This document shows, piece after piece, positions 33,079-41,225 of a stretch of DNA of 64,000 nt. The notes beneath the pieces were generated by a model. That model made no database searches, was not told the DNA's origin, and was given only the letters and a program-made list of their open reading frames with translations. Numbering within the stretch: the first letter of the stretch is position 1; the number at the start of each line of letters is the position of its first letter. The stretch is from Anaerolineae bacterium (lineage in GTDB: Bacteria > Chloroflexota > Anaerolineae > 4572-78 > J111), in the NCBI GenBank assembly GCA_023151115.1, contig JAKLJP010000002.1, positions 310,001 to 374,000 of the forward strand. The letters are read 5' to 3'. The position numbers and the translations under genes were made by a program.

Positions 33079-34629
33079 ATGACCCTTGACCCAAAAGTAA
33101 AACGATTGCGTGAGTTGAAGGCCAAATCAAAGCAAGGGGGCGGTCCCGCCCGGCTGCAAGCTCAACGTGAAAAAGGAAAATTGACCGCTCGTGAGCGGAT
33201 TGAAATTTTATTGGATGAAGGCTCATTCCGTGAGATAGATGCTTTTACCACCTCACATACCACAGACCTGGGTTTTAATGAAAAGAATCCCCTGGGCGAT
33301 GGGGTAGTAACCGGCTATGGAACGATTGACGGACGCCTGGTTTATGTCTTCTCACAGGATTTCACCATATTTGGCGGCAGCTTGGGCCGCGCCCACGCCA
33401 ATAAGATTATCAAGCTGCAAGACCTGGCCCTCAAAAATGGAGCGCCCATTATCGGACTGAACGACTCAGGCGGGGCGCGGATTCAGGAAGGGGTGGTCAG
33501 CCTGGGCGGTTATGCCGACATCTTTTTGCGTAATACCCTTAGCAGCGGCGTGATTCCCCAAATCTCCTGTATTCTAGGCCCCAGCGCCGGGGGCGCGGTT
33601 TATTCGCCGGCTATTACCGATTTCATTTTTATGGTCAAGGGAACCAGCTACATGTTTGTCACCGGCCCCGATGTGGTTAAATCGGTCACCCACGAAGAAG
33701 TAACCTTTGAAGAACTGGGTGGGGCGGCCACCCACAACGAAATCAGCGGCGTGGCTCACTTTGCTGCCGAAAGTGAAGAACATGCCCTGTTTACCGTGCG
33801 CACCCTGTTAAACTATTTGCCCCGCAATAATATGGAGGACCCGCCCACCATCGTCTGTCAGGATGACCCGTTGCGCACGGAAAATATACTCAACACCATC
33901 ATTCCTGATAACCCCAACAAACCCTATGATATGCACGAGGTGATTAACGCCATTGTGGATGAGGGCAAATTTTTAGAAGTGCAAGAGCATTACGCCCGCA
34001 ATGTCATTGTTGGGTTTGCCCGCCTCAACGGCCGGAGCGTGGGGATTGTCGCCAATCAGCCGGCCGTATTGGCCGGGGTGCTGGATATCAATGCCTCGGT
34101 CAAGGCGGCCCGTTTTGTTCGTTTTTGTGACTGTTTTAATATTCCTTTGATTACCTTGGAAGACGTACCCGGTTTTTTGCCGGGGTTGTCTCAGGAGCAT
34201 GGGGGGATTATTCGGCATGGGGCCAAGCTGCTCTATGCCTTTGCCGAAGCGACTGTGCCCAAAATTACCGTGATTACCCGCAAGGCATATGGCGGCGCGT
34301 ATGACGTGATGAGCAGCAAGCACCTTCGCGGCGATATTAACCTGGCCTGGCCCACCGCCGAAATTGCGGTGATGGGACCGGAGGGGGCCATCAATATTTT
34401 GTACCGCAAAGAATTGGCCGAAGCGGAAGACCCCGAAACGCTGCGAGCGCAGTTGGTGCAGGAGTATCGCGATACCTTTGCCAACCCCTATGTTGCGGCC
34501 AGTTGGGGTTACCTTGATGACGTGATTGAACCCAACCAGACCCGGCCTATTCTTATCAACGCGCTGGAAATGCTGCAAAGCAAACGTGATGAGAATCCCC
34601 CTAAAAAACACGGGAATATTCCACTGTAG
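33079..34629 (+). CDS. Acyl-CoA carboxylase carboxyltransferase (propionyl/methylmalonyl type)
   Basis: This 516-residue subunit transfers CO2 from carboxybiotin to an acyl-CoA, most likely propionyl-CoA to give methylmalonyl-CoA. Motifs are [27 protein letters not shown] (oxyanion glycines), [14 protein letters not shown] and [16 protein letters not shown]. Length matches the PccB/AccD5/MmdA family. ATG 33079 follows AGGAGG with 5 bases of spacing. The biotin carboxylase and biotin carrier genes follow on the same strand, giving a complete three-subunit enzyme. The acyl-CoA substrate cannot be settled from motifs alone. The stop TAG is part of a GTAGCAGGGTAAC repeat. Confidence 0.94.
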   Translation: MTLDPKVKRLRELKAKSKQGGGPARLQAQREKGKLTARERIEILLDEGSFREIDAFTTSHTTDLGFNEKNPLGDGVVTGYGTIDGRLVYVFSQDFTIFGGSLGRAHANKIIKLQDLALKNGAPIIGLNDSGGARIQEGVVSLGGYADIFLRNTLSSGVIPQISCILGPSAGGAVYSPAITDFIFMVKGTSYMFVTGPDVVKSVTHEEVTFEELGGAATHNEISGVAHFAAESEEHALFTVRTLLNYLPRNNMEDPPTIVCQDDPLRTENILNTIIPDNPNKPYDMHEVINAIVDEGKFLEVQEHYARNVIVGFARLNGRSVGIVANQPAVLAGVLDINASVKAARFVRFCDCFNIPLITLEDVPGFLPGLSQEHGGIIRHGAKLLYAFAEATVPKITVITRKAYGGAYDVMSSKHLRGDINLAWPTAEIAVMGPEGAINILYRKELAEAEDPETLRAQLVQEYRDTFANPYVAASWGYLDDVIEPNQTRPILINALEMLQSKRDENPPKKHGNIPL

Positions 34630-34683
34630 CAGGGTAACAAAGTAGCAAGTAGCAGTCTTGCTACTTGCTACCCTGCTACCTGC
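34626..34683. repeat. Inverted GTAGCAGGGTAAC array between carboxylase genes
   Basis: GTAGCAGGGTAAC, GTAGCAA and GTAGCAG units face TGCTACTTGCTACCCTGCTA on the other side of GTCT. It spans the gap between the carboxyltransferase and biotin carboxylase genes and supplies the stop codon of the first. The same units occur at 63741-63966. Confidence 0.75.
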
Positions 34684-34701
34684 TGTTTGTGAGGAAAGTT
34701 T

Positions 34702-36204
34702 ATGCTAAAGAAAATTCTAATAGCTAACCGGGGAGAGATTGCGGTCAGGATTATTCGGGCCTGCCAGGAGTTGGGGTTGGATGCCGTAGCCGTCTATTCC
34801 GAGGTGGACCGCATGGCTCCCCACGTGCGTATGGCCAACGAAGCTTACGCCATCGGCCCCGCCTCTGCCGTTGAAAGTTATCTTCGGGGCGATAAAATTA
34901 TTGAAGTCGCTAAAAAGTGTGGGGCTGATGGCATCCATCCCGGCTACGGCTTTTTGGCGGAAAACGCCGATTTTGCCGAAGCAGTCATCGAGGCTGACCT
35001 GACCTGGATCGGCCCGCCCCCGGAGGCCATTCGCTTGATGGGTGATAAAGTTTCGGCCCGTGAGACGATGAGCCAGGCCGGAGTGCCTTTGGTACCCGGC
35101 ACCGGCAAGTCGAGCCGTATGAGCAATGACGAACTGCTGGCGGCTGCCCAAACAATTGGCTTCCCGCTGTTGGTAAAGGCGGCGGCGGGCGGCGGCGGCA
35201 AGGGTATGCGGAATGTCTCCAAAATGGAAGATTTGCCCGAAGCCATTCGCACCGCCCGCCGGGAAGCCCAATCGGCCTTTGGCGATGACCGGGTTTACCT
35301 GGAAAAGTATATTGAAAATGCCCGCCATATTGAAATCCAGATTTTGGGGGATGAGCACGGCAACGTGGTTCACCTGGGCGAGCGGGAATGTTCGATTCAG
35401 CGCCGCCATCAGAAGTTAATCGAAGAGGCCCCGTCGCCGGTGGTGGATGAAGAGCTGCGCCAGAAAATGGGTGAGATTGCCGTAACGGCAGCCAAATCGG
35501 TCAACTATTGTTCAGCCGGAACGATGGAATTTGTGCTGGACAAAGACCGAAACTTTTACTTTTTGGAGATGAATACCCGCCTTCAGGTGGAGCACCCGGT
35601 TACGGAAATGGTCACCGGGGTGGATATTGTTAAAGAAATGCTGCGTATTGCTTCGGGCCGCAAGCTGCGCTATGAGCAGAAAGATATCCAGGTGAAAGGT
35701 TGGGCCATCGAGTGCCGCATTCTGGCCGAAGACCCGCGCAATAATTTTATGCCGGCCATTGGGCAGATTATCGGCCTGACCAACCCCACCGGGCCGGGTG
35801 TGCGCCTCGACAGCGGCATCTACTTTGGTTCGGAGGTAACGCCTTTTTACGACTCGATGCTGGCCAAGTTGATTGTGCTGGCCGAAACGCGGGGCGAAGC
35901 CATTTTGCGCATGCGCCGCGCCTTGGAAGAGTTTCGGATTACCGGCCTGCCGACAACGATTCCCCTCCATATTCAATTGATGAATTCCACTCGCTTCCAG
36001 GCCGGGCAGTTTGATACCAATTTTCTGGAGCATAACTTCAGCTTTAATCAAAAGCTCGACCCGGCCCTGGTGCGCGTCGCCGCCGTCGCTGCTTCGCTAA
36101 TGGCCCATCAACGCAATCAACAAGCCATTTTGCTGCATCAGGGCGGGGCCAGCCCCTGGCGTTTGTATGGACGGCGCGAGGCGCTCGACCGGCGGCTGAG
36201 ATAA
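34702..36204 (+). CDS. accC: Biotin carboxylase subunit
   Basis: This 500-residue ATP-grasp enzyme carboxylates the biotin on the carrier protein using ATP and bicarbonate. Motifs are KKILIANRGEIAVRIIRACQ at the N-terminus, KAAAGGGGKGMR (ATP-grasp glycine loop), HIEIQILGDEHGN, RECSIQRRHQKLIEEAPS and EMNTRLQVEHPVTEMVTG (catalytic Glu and Asn). The C-terminal 50 residues beyond the usual length of about 450 are not conserved-looking. The ATG follows GTGAGGAAAG. It lies between the carboxyltransferase and carrier genes, with repeat-filled gaps on both sides. Confidence 0.95.
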   Translation: MLKKILIANRGEIAVRIIRACQELGLDAVAVYSEVDRMAPHVRMANEAYAIGPASAVESYLRGDKIIEVAKKCGADGIHPGYGFLAENADFAEAVIEADLTWIGPPPEAIRLMGDKVSARETMSQAGVPLVPGTGKSSRMSNDELLAAAQTIGFPLLVKAAAGGGGKGMRNVSKMEDLPEAIRTARREAQSAFGDDRVYLEKYIENARHIEIQILGDEHGNVVHLGERECSIQRRHQKLIEEAPSPVVDEELRQKMGEIAVTAAKSVNYCSAGTMEFVLDKDRNFYFLEMNTRLQVEHPVTEMVTGVDIVKEMLRIASGRKLRYEQKDIQVKGWAIECRILAEDPRNNFMPAIGQIIGLTNPTGPGVRLDSGIYFGSEVTPFYDSMLAKLIVLAETRGEAILRMRRALEEFRITGLPTTIPLHIQLMNSTRFQAGQFDTNFLEHNFSFNQKLDPALVRVAAVAASLMAHQRNQQAILLHQGGASPWRLYGRREALDRRLR

Positions 36205-36270
36205 AAGGCTAAGGCTGAGGTTAAGGCTGAGGAAATTCTCTTTCTCAGCCTTAGCCTTCGACTCAGCCTC
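36205..36270. repeat. Inverted GGCTGAGG/GGCTAAGG array
   Basis: AAGGCTAAGGCTGAGGTTAAGG and its imperfect complement CTCAGCCTTAGCCTTCGACT surround AAATTCTCTTT. It fills the gap between the biotin carboxylase and biotin carrier genes. Confidence 0.75.
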
Positions 36271-36286
36271 ATGATGAGGTAAAACT

Positions 36287-36784
36287 ATGAAATACATCAC
36301 TACCGTTGGTAATGAACAATTTATTATTGATATCAACCAGGATGGCCAGGTGACGCTTAACGGCGAAATTGTCAATGCCGAAATGCGGCAGACGATGGAC
36401 ACGACCCTCTACTCGATCCTGATAGACAACGAGTCGCACGACATCCGCATGAACGAAGGGGAGGGGGTCTATATAGTCCAGCTCAGCGGCCAGATTATCG
36501 AGGTGGTGGTCGAAGATGAGCGGACGCGCCGTCTGGCTGGCCTCAAGAGCAGCGCCGGCGCCGCCACCGGCGAGGTAGTCATCAAGGCCTCAATGCCGGG
36601 GGTGGTGGTCGAAGTTCCGGTTGAGCAGGGGCAGCAGGTGAAACGGGGCGACATTGTGCTGATTTTGGAATCTATGAAAATGCAAAATGAGTTAAAAGCG
36701 CCGCGTGATGGCGCCATTCACGCTATCCGGGTCGAACCGGGTACCAAAGTGGACCAGAATGCGATTTTGTTAACCATTGCCTGA
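36287..36784 (+). CDS. Biotin carboxyl carrier protein
   Basis: This 165-residue carrier has the biotinyl domain at its C-terminus (about 96-165). The motif ESMKMQNE puts biotin on Lys131. The hammerhead sequence ASMPGVVVEVPVEQGQQVKR precedes it. The N-terminal 85 residues are a beta-rich domain as in carriers of propionyl-CoA or oxaloacetate carboxylases, rather than the Pro/Ala-rich N-terminus of AccB. It completes the three-gene acyl-CoA carboxylase operon. The FHA regulator gene follows after 11 bases and is probably co-transcribed. Confidence 0.93.
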   Translation: MKYITTVGNEQFIIDINQDGQVTLNGEIVNAEMRQTMDTTLYSILIDNESHDIRMNEGEGVYIVQLSGQIIEVVVEDERTRRLAGLKSSAGAATGEVVIKASMPGVVVEVPVEQGQQVKRGDIVLILESMKMQNELKAPRDGAIHAIRVEPGTKVDQNAILLTIA

Positions 36785-36795
36785 GGCTTGGGGCT

Positions 36796-37452
36796 ATGGT
36801 ATTACCCCTGTCTGAGGTTCAATTTGCTACTCTTTATAGTCTCCATCAAGACATACAGCCGCCTGAATTGACCTTAACCTCTGATATCTGCACTATCGGG
36901 CGCTCAACCACATGCGATGTTATCTTTACTGGGCAAAGAATTGTCTCGCGCCTGCATGCCAAAATTGAGCGGGAAGGTCCACGTTATGTTTTGCGCGATG
37001 CCAACAGTGCCAACGGCACATTTGTAAATGAACGACGAATTTTTGAACCCCATCTTCTTCAGGATGAGGATGTGATTGGCCTGGGGGGGCCGCAGGCTAT
37101 GCTCCGCTTTTCCGACCCGGATCCGACTGATGTGGTGGCTGGCGGTCTATATTACAATGGGCGCAGTCTGAAATTTTTTTTGGGTCAGCATCATCTGGAT
37201 TTAACCCCCGGCGAGTTTCGACTGCTCCATCACCTTTATCAACATTTGGGCGATGTTTGCACCCGTCAGAGTTGCGCCGAGGCTGTCTGGAGCAGACCCT
37301 ATGATCCCGGCCCGGATGATGAGGGGCTTGACCGGATGATTAGCAATATTCGCCATAAATTGCGCCAGCTTGACCCCAAAATAGAGCCAACCCAGATGAT
37401 CAAAACCCGCCGGGGTTTGGGCTATGAACTGGCTTTGGAAACTCTGTTTTAG
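36796..37452 (+). CDS. FHA-domain protein with OmpR-type winged helix
   Basis: This 218-residue cytoplasmic protein has an FHA phosphothreonine-binding domain (about 25-100: CTIGRSTTCDVIF, VSRLHAKIE, ANSANGTFVN) and a C-terminal Trans_reg_C winged-helix domain (about 120-215: LDLTPGEFRLLHHL, EGLDRMISNIRHKLRQ, KTRRGLGYELA). The likely job is to couple Ser/Thr phosphorylation to transcription. A Ser/Thr kinase gene lies at 45870. It starts 11 bases after the biotin carrier gene, which hints at regulation of or by acyl-CoA metabolism. A strong terminator follows. Confidence 0.9.
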   Translation: MVLPLSEVQFATLYSLHQDIQPPELTLTSDICTIGRSTTCDVIFTGQRIVSRLHAKIEREGPRYVLRDANSANGTFVNERRIFEPHLLQDEDVIGLGGPQAMLRFSDPDPTDVVAGGLYYNGRSLKFFLGQHHLDLTPGEFRLLHHLYQHLGDVCTRQSCAEAVWSRPYDPGPDDEGLDRMISNIRHKLRQLDPKIEPTQMIKTRRGLGYELALETLF

Positions 37453-37487
37453 AACTCTGATTACGGTAGATTTTCCTCTTTATCAGT

Positions 37488-37522
37488 AGCGCCGGATACA
37501 ATTTGTCCGGCGCTATTTTTTT
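37488..37522 (+). terminator. Rho-independent terminator
   Basis: AGCGCCGGA pairs with TCCGGCGCT around a 9-base loop, followed by ATTTTTTT. It closes the carboxylase-FHA operon. Confidence 0.9.
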
Positions 37523-37720
37523 CTCCTCTGTAAACCCTAAGCTAATCCGAAGGTAAATTCCCTGTACGGAGCCGGCCAACTCTGTTAGACTAAGAGTAGG
37601 TTTGAGCCTACATCATTAAATCAAAAGTTGCTTGTTGGGGAACGCATGCGTACCGCCCTCTCAAGGGTGGTGGGGACCCCAAACTCAATAAGCCTCTAAT
37701 CCAAACGGAGGTAAATTGAG
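37523..37720 (+). promoter_or_regulatory. Leader region of the small exported peptide gene, with hairpins
   Basis: There is no open frame. GTAGGTTTGAGCCTAC (about 37598-37613) is a small hairpin. Further on, ACCGCCCTCTCAAGGGTGGT forms an 8-pair hairpin with one G-U pair. It is flanked by GTTGGGGAACGC and GGGGACCCCAAAC, which can pair outside it. The region ends in GGAGGT, 8 bases before ATG 37721. It may be a structured 5' leader. Confidence 0.4.
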
Positions 37721-37873
37721 ATGTTGACGCAACGGATGATTAAAGTTTTAGTTAAAGTAGCCCTGTTGTTGGCTATGGCTTGTGGGTCCAGTGTAGTAGC
37801 CAACGGGCTGGGAATGGCGGTTACACCGGTCTATGCTTGTCAAAATAGTAGCGGTGGTGGTGGTGGCTGCTAA
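37721..37873 (+). CDS. Small exported peptide, 50 residues, ending GGGGGC
   Basis: ATG 37721 follows ACGGAGGT with good spacing, and the frame ends at TAA 37871-37873. The N-terminus is basic (MLTQRMIKVLVK). A hydrophobic stretch (VALLLAMACGSSVVANGLGM) follows, then a signal-peptidase-like site TPVYA before CQNSSGGGGGC. Cleavage there would release an 11-residue peptide with a Cys at each end, able to form a ring by disulfide. No family was recognised. It has its own long leader and a shared hairpin terminator, and it converges on the TPR/NB-ARC gene pair. A ribosomally made signal, toxin or modified peptide is possible but unproven. Confidence 0.65.
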   Translation: MLTQRMIKVLVKVALLLAMACGSSVVANGLGMAVTPVYACQNSSGGGGGC

Positions 37874-37891
37874 TAAAATCAAATAACCAAT

Positions 37892-37934
37892 CCGTCGTGG
37901 CTGTTAAGAATTTTTACCAGGATAGCCACGACGG
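37892..37934. terminator. Hairpin between convergent genes
   Basis: CCGTCGTGGCT pairs perfectly with AGCCACGACGG around a 21-base loop. It lies between the small peptide gene (+) and the TPR gene (-). There is no clear T-run, so its efficiency is uncertain. Confidence 0.6.
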
Positions 37935-37941
37935 AAATGGC

Positions 37942-39168
37942 TTATCGCTCTAACTCCAACCGCATGGAATTCAACTTATGATGATACTGATGCAGACGCG
38001 GTTGCAAATGGCGATAGATTTGTTGAACACGAGGTGGGCTGATGAGTTGGTCCACCTCGTGCCATCGCCTTATAGCTTCAGGGGCATTTCCCCGGGCTAA
38101 TTCACACTCACCTATATCTAACAATAGTTCAATTTCTTCAAACTGGATACCCAGTCTGCGCCATAACCCCAACGATTTTTCCAGGTAAAAATCAGCTTCA
38201 GTCCATCTGGCTTGATGGAAATAAATTAACCCTAAACCATTCCATGATCGGGCTAATTCTGTTAAGTTTGTACATTGCTGAAAAATGGCTTCAGCCTGTT
38301 TGGTACAAACTTCGGCTTTAGCCCAATCCCCTAATAGTCTATAAGCCTTTCCTTGATTGATATAAATTCTACCAATAGCCACAAATTCCCCTATTTGTTC
38401 GGCCTGCTGTAAACCTTTTGCCAAATAATTTAAGGCTCGGTCAGGTTTTCCTGAATCATTGTAGAGTCCCCCAAGATTAAGATATCCGAGCATTAACCCA
38501 TACCCATCTGCCATAGCCTGCCATATTTCACAGGCCCGTTCAAGATGATATTGAGCCTGTTCCCAGCGATGCTGGCGGGTGTAAAGAAACCCTAGATGAT
38601 TTTCGGTATGTGCTCGACCGTGATTGCTGTCAAGCTGTTCAAATAAGGCCAGAGCGTGACAGCACAATACCTCGGCCCGCTGCCAATACCCATGCTCAAT
38701 AAAATGATACCCCAGGTTGGTACAGGCTCGTGCCTCGTTAAACCTATCCCCAATTTGACGTGCCAGGCGAAGAGTTCGCCGATAGCCAGCTACCCCTTTT
38801 TTGAACTGACTTTGTTGGAATAATAACCGGGCCAATAGCGCCGAGAGCGTGACCTCCGCGGCAGTATCCTTAACTCGCTGAGCTGTTTCCAGTGAGCGGG
38901 TTAAAACCCACTGCCAGGTATCCCAATGGCCGCGCCGTTCCATCAAGGGGGTGAGCGTTTGGACCAGTTCAAAAACAAGTGACCAGGTTTCGTCGAGCGG
39001 CAGGGCAAAGGAGATGGCTTTGGCCAGGGCATGGCGCTCACGGTCCAGAGCCTCTGGCTGGGCCAGATGCGTTTTTAGCCAGGTTTGCCAAAAATGCAGG
39101 TTCGCGTAAATAGTTTGTTGGAAAAAATATATTCGGCTGGGCGTGTCGCTCAGGTTGAGGCTTGCCAT
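37942..39168 (-). CDS. TPR-repeat protein paired with the NB-ARC ATPase
   Basis: This 408-residue protein consists largely of helical tetratricopeptide-type repeats. Typical units are EARACTNLGYHFIEHGYWQR, AHTENHLGFLYTRQHRWEQA, MLGYLNLGGLYNDSGKPDRA, GRIYINQGKAYRLLGDWAKA and ARSWNGLGLIYFHQARWTEA. The first 100 residues resemble the helical region that follows the ATPase in STAND proteins. Its start codon lies inside the 3' end of the NB-ARC gene (19-base overlap), so the pair looks like an NB-ARC-TPR STAND protein split into two polypeptides with coupled translation. The TPR part would sense a ligand and release the ATPase. Confidence 0.85.
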   Translation of the reverse strand: MASLNLSDTPSRIYFFQQTIYANLHFWQTWLKTHLAQPEALDRERHALAKAISFALPLDETWSLVFELVQTLTPLMERRGHWDTWQWVLTRSLETAQRVKDTAAEVTLSALLARLLFQQSQFKKGVAGYRRTLRLARQIGDRFNEARACTNLGYHFIEHGYWQRAEVLCCHALALFEQLDSNHGRAHTENHLGFLYTRQHRWEQAQYHLERACEIWQAMADGYGLMLGYLNLGGLYNDSGKPDRALNYLAKGLQQAEQIGEFVAIGRIYINQGKAYRLLGDWAKAEVCTKQAEAIFQQCTNLTELARSWNGLGLIYFHQARWTEADFYLEKSLGLWRRLGIQFEEIELLLDIGECELARGNAPEAIRRWHEVDQLISPPRVQQIYRHLQPRLHQYHHKLNSMRLELER

Positions 39169-40553
39169 TTGAGCGCCTCTTGCAGCAAAAATGTTTCGGT
39201 TAAGCGATGGATGGTATAACGCCGTTCTGCCAGATTACCGCCGATTTGAATAAGCGATAGGGCTGCCAGTTGTTCCAGGGCCTCACTTAATTGGGTCAAC
39301 TCTAGCCCGCTTACAGCCAGCAGTTGCTCCAGGGTAGCCTCTTGGGTAAGGGGCATGATAAGTAAGGTTTGCCGGCTGTGGTGGGTCAACATTTGCCAGG
39401 TTTGCCAGTAGATATAGCTATAAAGCGCCCCGATTTTTTGCCCCCTGGCTTGTTTAAGGTTGTCTAACACTTGGGCTAAGGGCAAAACAGAGAGTTGCCC
39501 CACCACCAATTTGATTGCCAGGGGGTTGCCTCCCACCACTTCATGAATACGGAGCAGGTCGGCTTCGGAGGCATTGGCCAGCATGCTCAGGCCGCGTATA
39601 CCGGCTTCATAGCGGATAAAGCGCAGGCTTTCTGTCTGGTTAAGTTCGGCCAGGCTGCAACAAAATACGTCGGCCTGGGTGTGCAGGCTGTGACGGCTGG
39701 TCAGCAGAAATTTGGCCGGGTTGGCTAACCGGCGCAGTAGGGGCAGAAGCGCTTGGTAATCGGTTACTGTTTCCAGATTGTCAATCACGATAAAGTGAGG
39801 CGTATCTTTGAGTAATCCGGTTAAAAGAACCTCTTTCTGAGGGGACGGTTGAGCCAGAACAGCCGGATGGGCCACCTGCTCTAGGAGGGCTTCAATCAGG
39901 GCATCGCCGGTCAAGGCCGGCTGAGTCAATTTATCACGCTCCAGATCAGGCAGAAACTCGTGCTGTTTGGCGCTGACCCAGACTAACTTCTGAAATCGCC
40001 CGGCCAGGGCGGGCCGGCGAATAAGAGCGTTGGCCAAGGCCGTTTTGCCCAGGCCGCCCAACCCTTCGATAGAGAGCAACCAGACCGGCTCATCGGAAAG
40101 GACCGTTTTTTGCAGCTTGTCGAGTAGGGCAGCTACACCAAAAAGTTCAACTGGGGGGGGTAACTTCAATTCTTTTTCCAGTTGAGTCTGGTAAGCTGCC
40201 TTGAGCTGGGTCTCTTTTTCCTGAATTACCAGGGCTAACTGCTGAAGAGCTTCCTGTTGTTTGCGGTAAGCCGTTGACTCACCCATGTTGAGCCGGTTGG
40301 CAACCACATGCATCATCTCCATATCCAGAAAACGCTGGCGCAGCAGATCAGCTTCCAGATGATGAGTTACAGCTAAAATTTCCAGGGCTTCCAGCAAAAG
40401 TTTATTGGTGGCCTGACGGCTGTTGCCACCGGCTTGTGCTTGAATCTGTTGAAACCATTGTAAATGGGCCAAAGGGCTGGTTTCAATCCCACTATTATGC
40501 CACATTTGCAGGGCAGTATGAATATCACGTTGAAGTTCGGCAAGGGTGTCCAT
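39150..40553 (-). CDS. NB-ARC (STAND) ATPase with N-terminal HTH-like region
   Basis: This 467-residue protein has a helical N-terminal region of about 140 residues. It includes a helix-turn-helix-like segment (HVVANRLNMGESTAYRKQQ), followed by an NB-ARC domain. Walker A is EGLGGLGKTALANAL, Walker B FIVIDNLETVTD, the sensor region FLLTSRHSLH, and the GLPL-like motif GGNPLAIKLV. A winged-helix region closes the protein. STAND ATPases act as ligand-gated switches in regulation or defence. The N-terminal part suggests transcriptional output or an adaptor. ATG 40553 is preferred because GGAG lies upstream, and a promoter TTGAAT-17-TATGCT is present. It overlaps the TPR gene by 19 bases. Confidence 0.85.
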   Translation of the reverse strand: MDTLAELQRDIHTALQMWHNSGIETSPLAHLQWFQQIQAQAGGNSRQATNKLLLEALEILAVTHHLEADLLRQRFLDMEMMHVVANRLNMGESTAYRKQQEALQQLALVIQEKETQLKAAYQTQLEKELKLPPPVELFGVAALLDKLQKTVLSDEPVWLLSIEGLGGLGKTALANALIRRPALAGRFQKLVWVSAKQHEFLPDLERDKLTQPALTGDALIEALLEQVAHPAVLAQPSPQKEVLLTGLLKDTPHFIVIDNLETVTDYQALLPLLRRLANPAKFLLTSRHSLHTQADVFCCSLAELNQTESLRFIRYEAGIRGLSMLANASEADLLRIHEVVGGNPLAIKLVVGQLSVLPLAQVLDNLKQARGQKIGALYSYIYWQTWQMLTHHSRQTLLIMPLTQEATLEQLLAVSGLELTQLSEALEQLAALSLIQIGGNLAERRYTIHRLTETFLLQEALKWQAST

Positions 40554-40585
40554 AACAGCTTTTCTCCAACCGGCGGAATGGGTCA

Positions 40586-40614
40586 AGCATACCACAGCCT
40601 GGCGCTAAATTCAA
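40586..40614 (-). promoter_or_regulatory. Sigma-70-like promoter of the NB-ARC/TPR pair
   Basis: On the minus strand TTGAAT (40609-40614) and TATGCT (40586-40591) are 17 bases apart. The start would be about 26 bases before ATG 40553. Confidence 0.55.
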
Positions 40615-40725
40615 TAGCTTTTTGAGAGTTTAGAGAGAGATGGCTGAGAGATGAACTCGCTGATTTGATAGATTGCCGCAGACAAATTGGGGGTATGCTG
40701 AAGTCCAGTTAAACAGGATAAAATT

Positions 40726-41196
40726 ATGGTTCATCTTCAGTCTTATATTTTTGTGCTTTGGGCCGAGCAGTTTGAAGAAGTTGTAGCAGCTATTTTTGTT
40801 ACTGAACTCCGCCGAGCCGGACTGCGGGTGAAGGTGGTTGGCCTTAGCCCGCGCCCCATCTGTGGTTGTCATGGGTTGGCTTTGGTACCCGATCTGTCGC
40901 TGGATCAGGCGCTTGCCCTGGCAACTCAGGTGGTTTGCTTGATCATTCCTCAGGGAGCCGGCGGTCTTAACCCGCTTAACTACGAGCCGCGCTTGGGTAA
41001 ACTTTTTGAGCAGGCCGGTCAGAACGGGGCCAGCATTGTTACGGGGTCGGCAGATCAACTGACGGTTAAGGGGAGCCGGATTTTGGTTTATTCCCAGTAT
41101 GAGGATTTGGTCGGGTATGTTCGTAAATTGGCCAGGGTATTGCAAGGAAGCAACCAACATGCCTCTGACCAGATATTTGAAGGAGTAAACTCTTAA
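40726..41196 (+). CDS. DJ-1/PfpI-like protein lacking the nucleophile cysteine
   Basis: This 156-residue cytoplasmic protein resembles the DJ-1/PfpI class I glutamine-amidotransferase fold: FVLWAEQFEEVVAAIFVTEL at the N-terminus, VVCLIIPQGAGGLNPLNYEP (the PGG-D-like loop), then GASIVTGSADQLTVKG. Family members have a Cys in an AICHG-type nucleophile elbow. Here the elbow reads VTGSADQ, so hydrolase or chaperone activity by the usual mechanism is unlikely. A ligand-binding role is possible. It is divergent from the NB-ARC gene and followed after 29 bases by the GTPase gene. The family assignment rests on pattern only. Confidence 0.6.
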   Translation: MVHLQSYIFVLWAEQFEEVVAAIFVTELRRAGLRVKVVGLSPRPICGCHGLALVPDLSLDQALALATQVVCLIIPQGAGGLNPLNYEPRLGKLFEQAGQNGASIVTGSADQLTVKGSRILVYSQYEDLVGYVRKLARVLQGSNQHASDQIFEGVNS

Positions 41197-41225
41197 ATAT
41201 AAAGAATTTCCAGAAAGGATGATCA

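Noticed and set aside
34717..35409. A 230-codon minus-strand frame within the biotin carboxylase gene
   Set aside because: Biotin carboxylase motifs run across the whole region on the plus strand, and the antisense translation has no recognisable domain.
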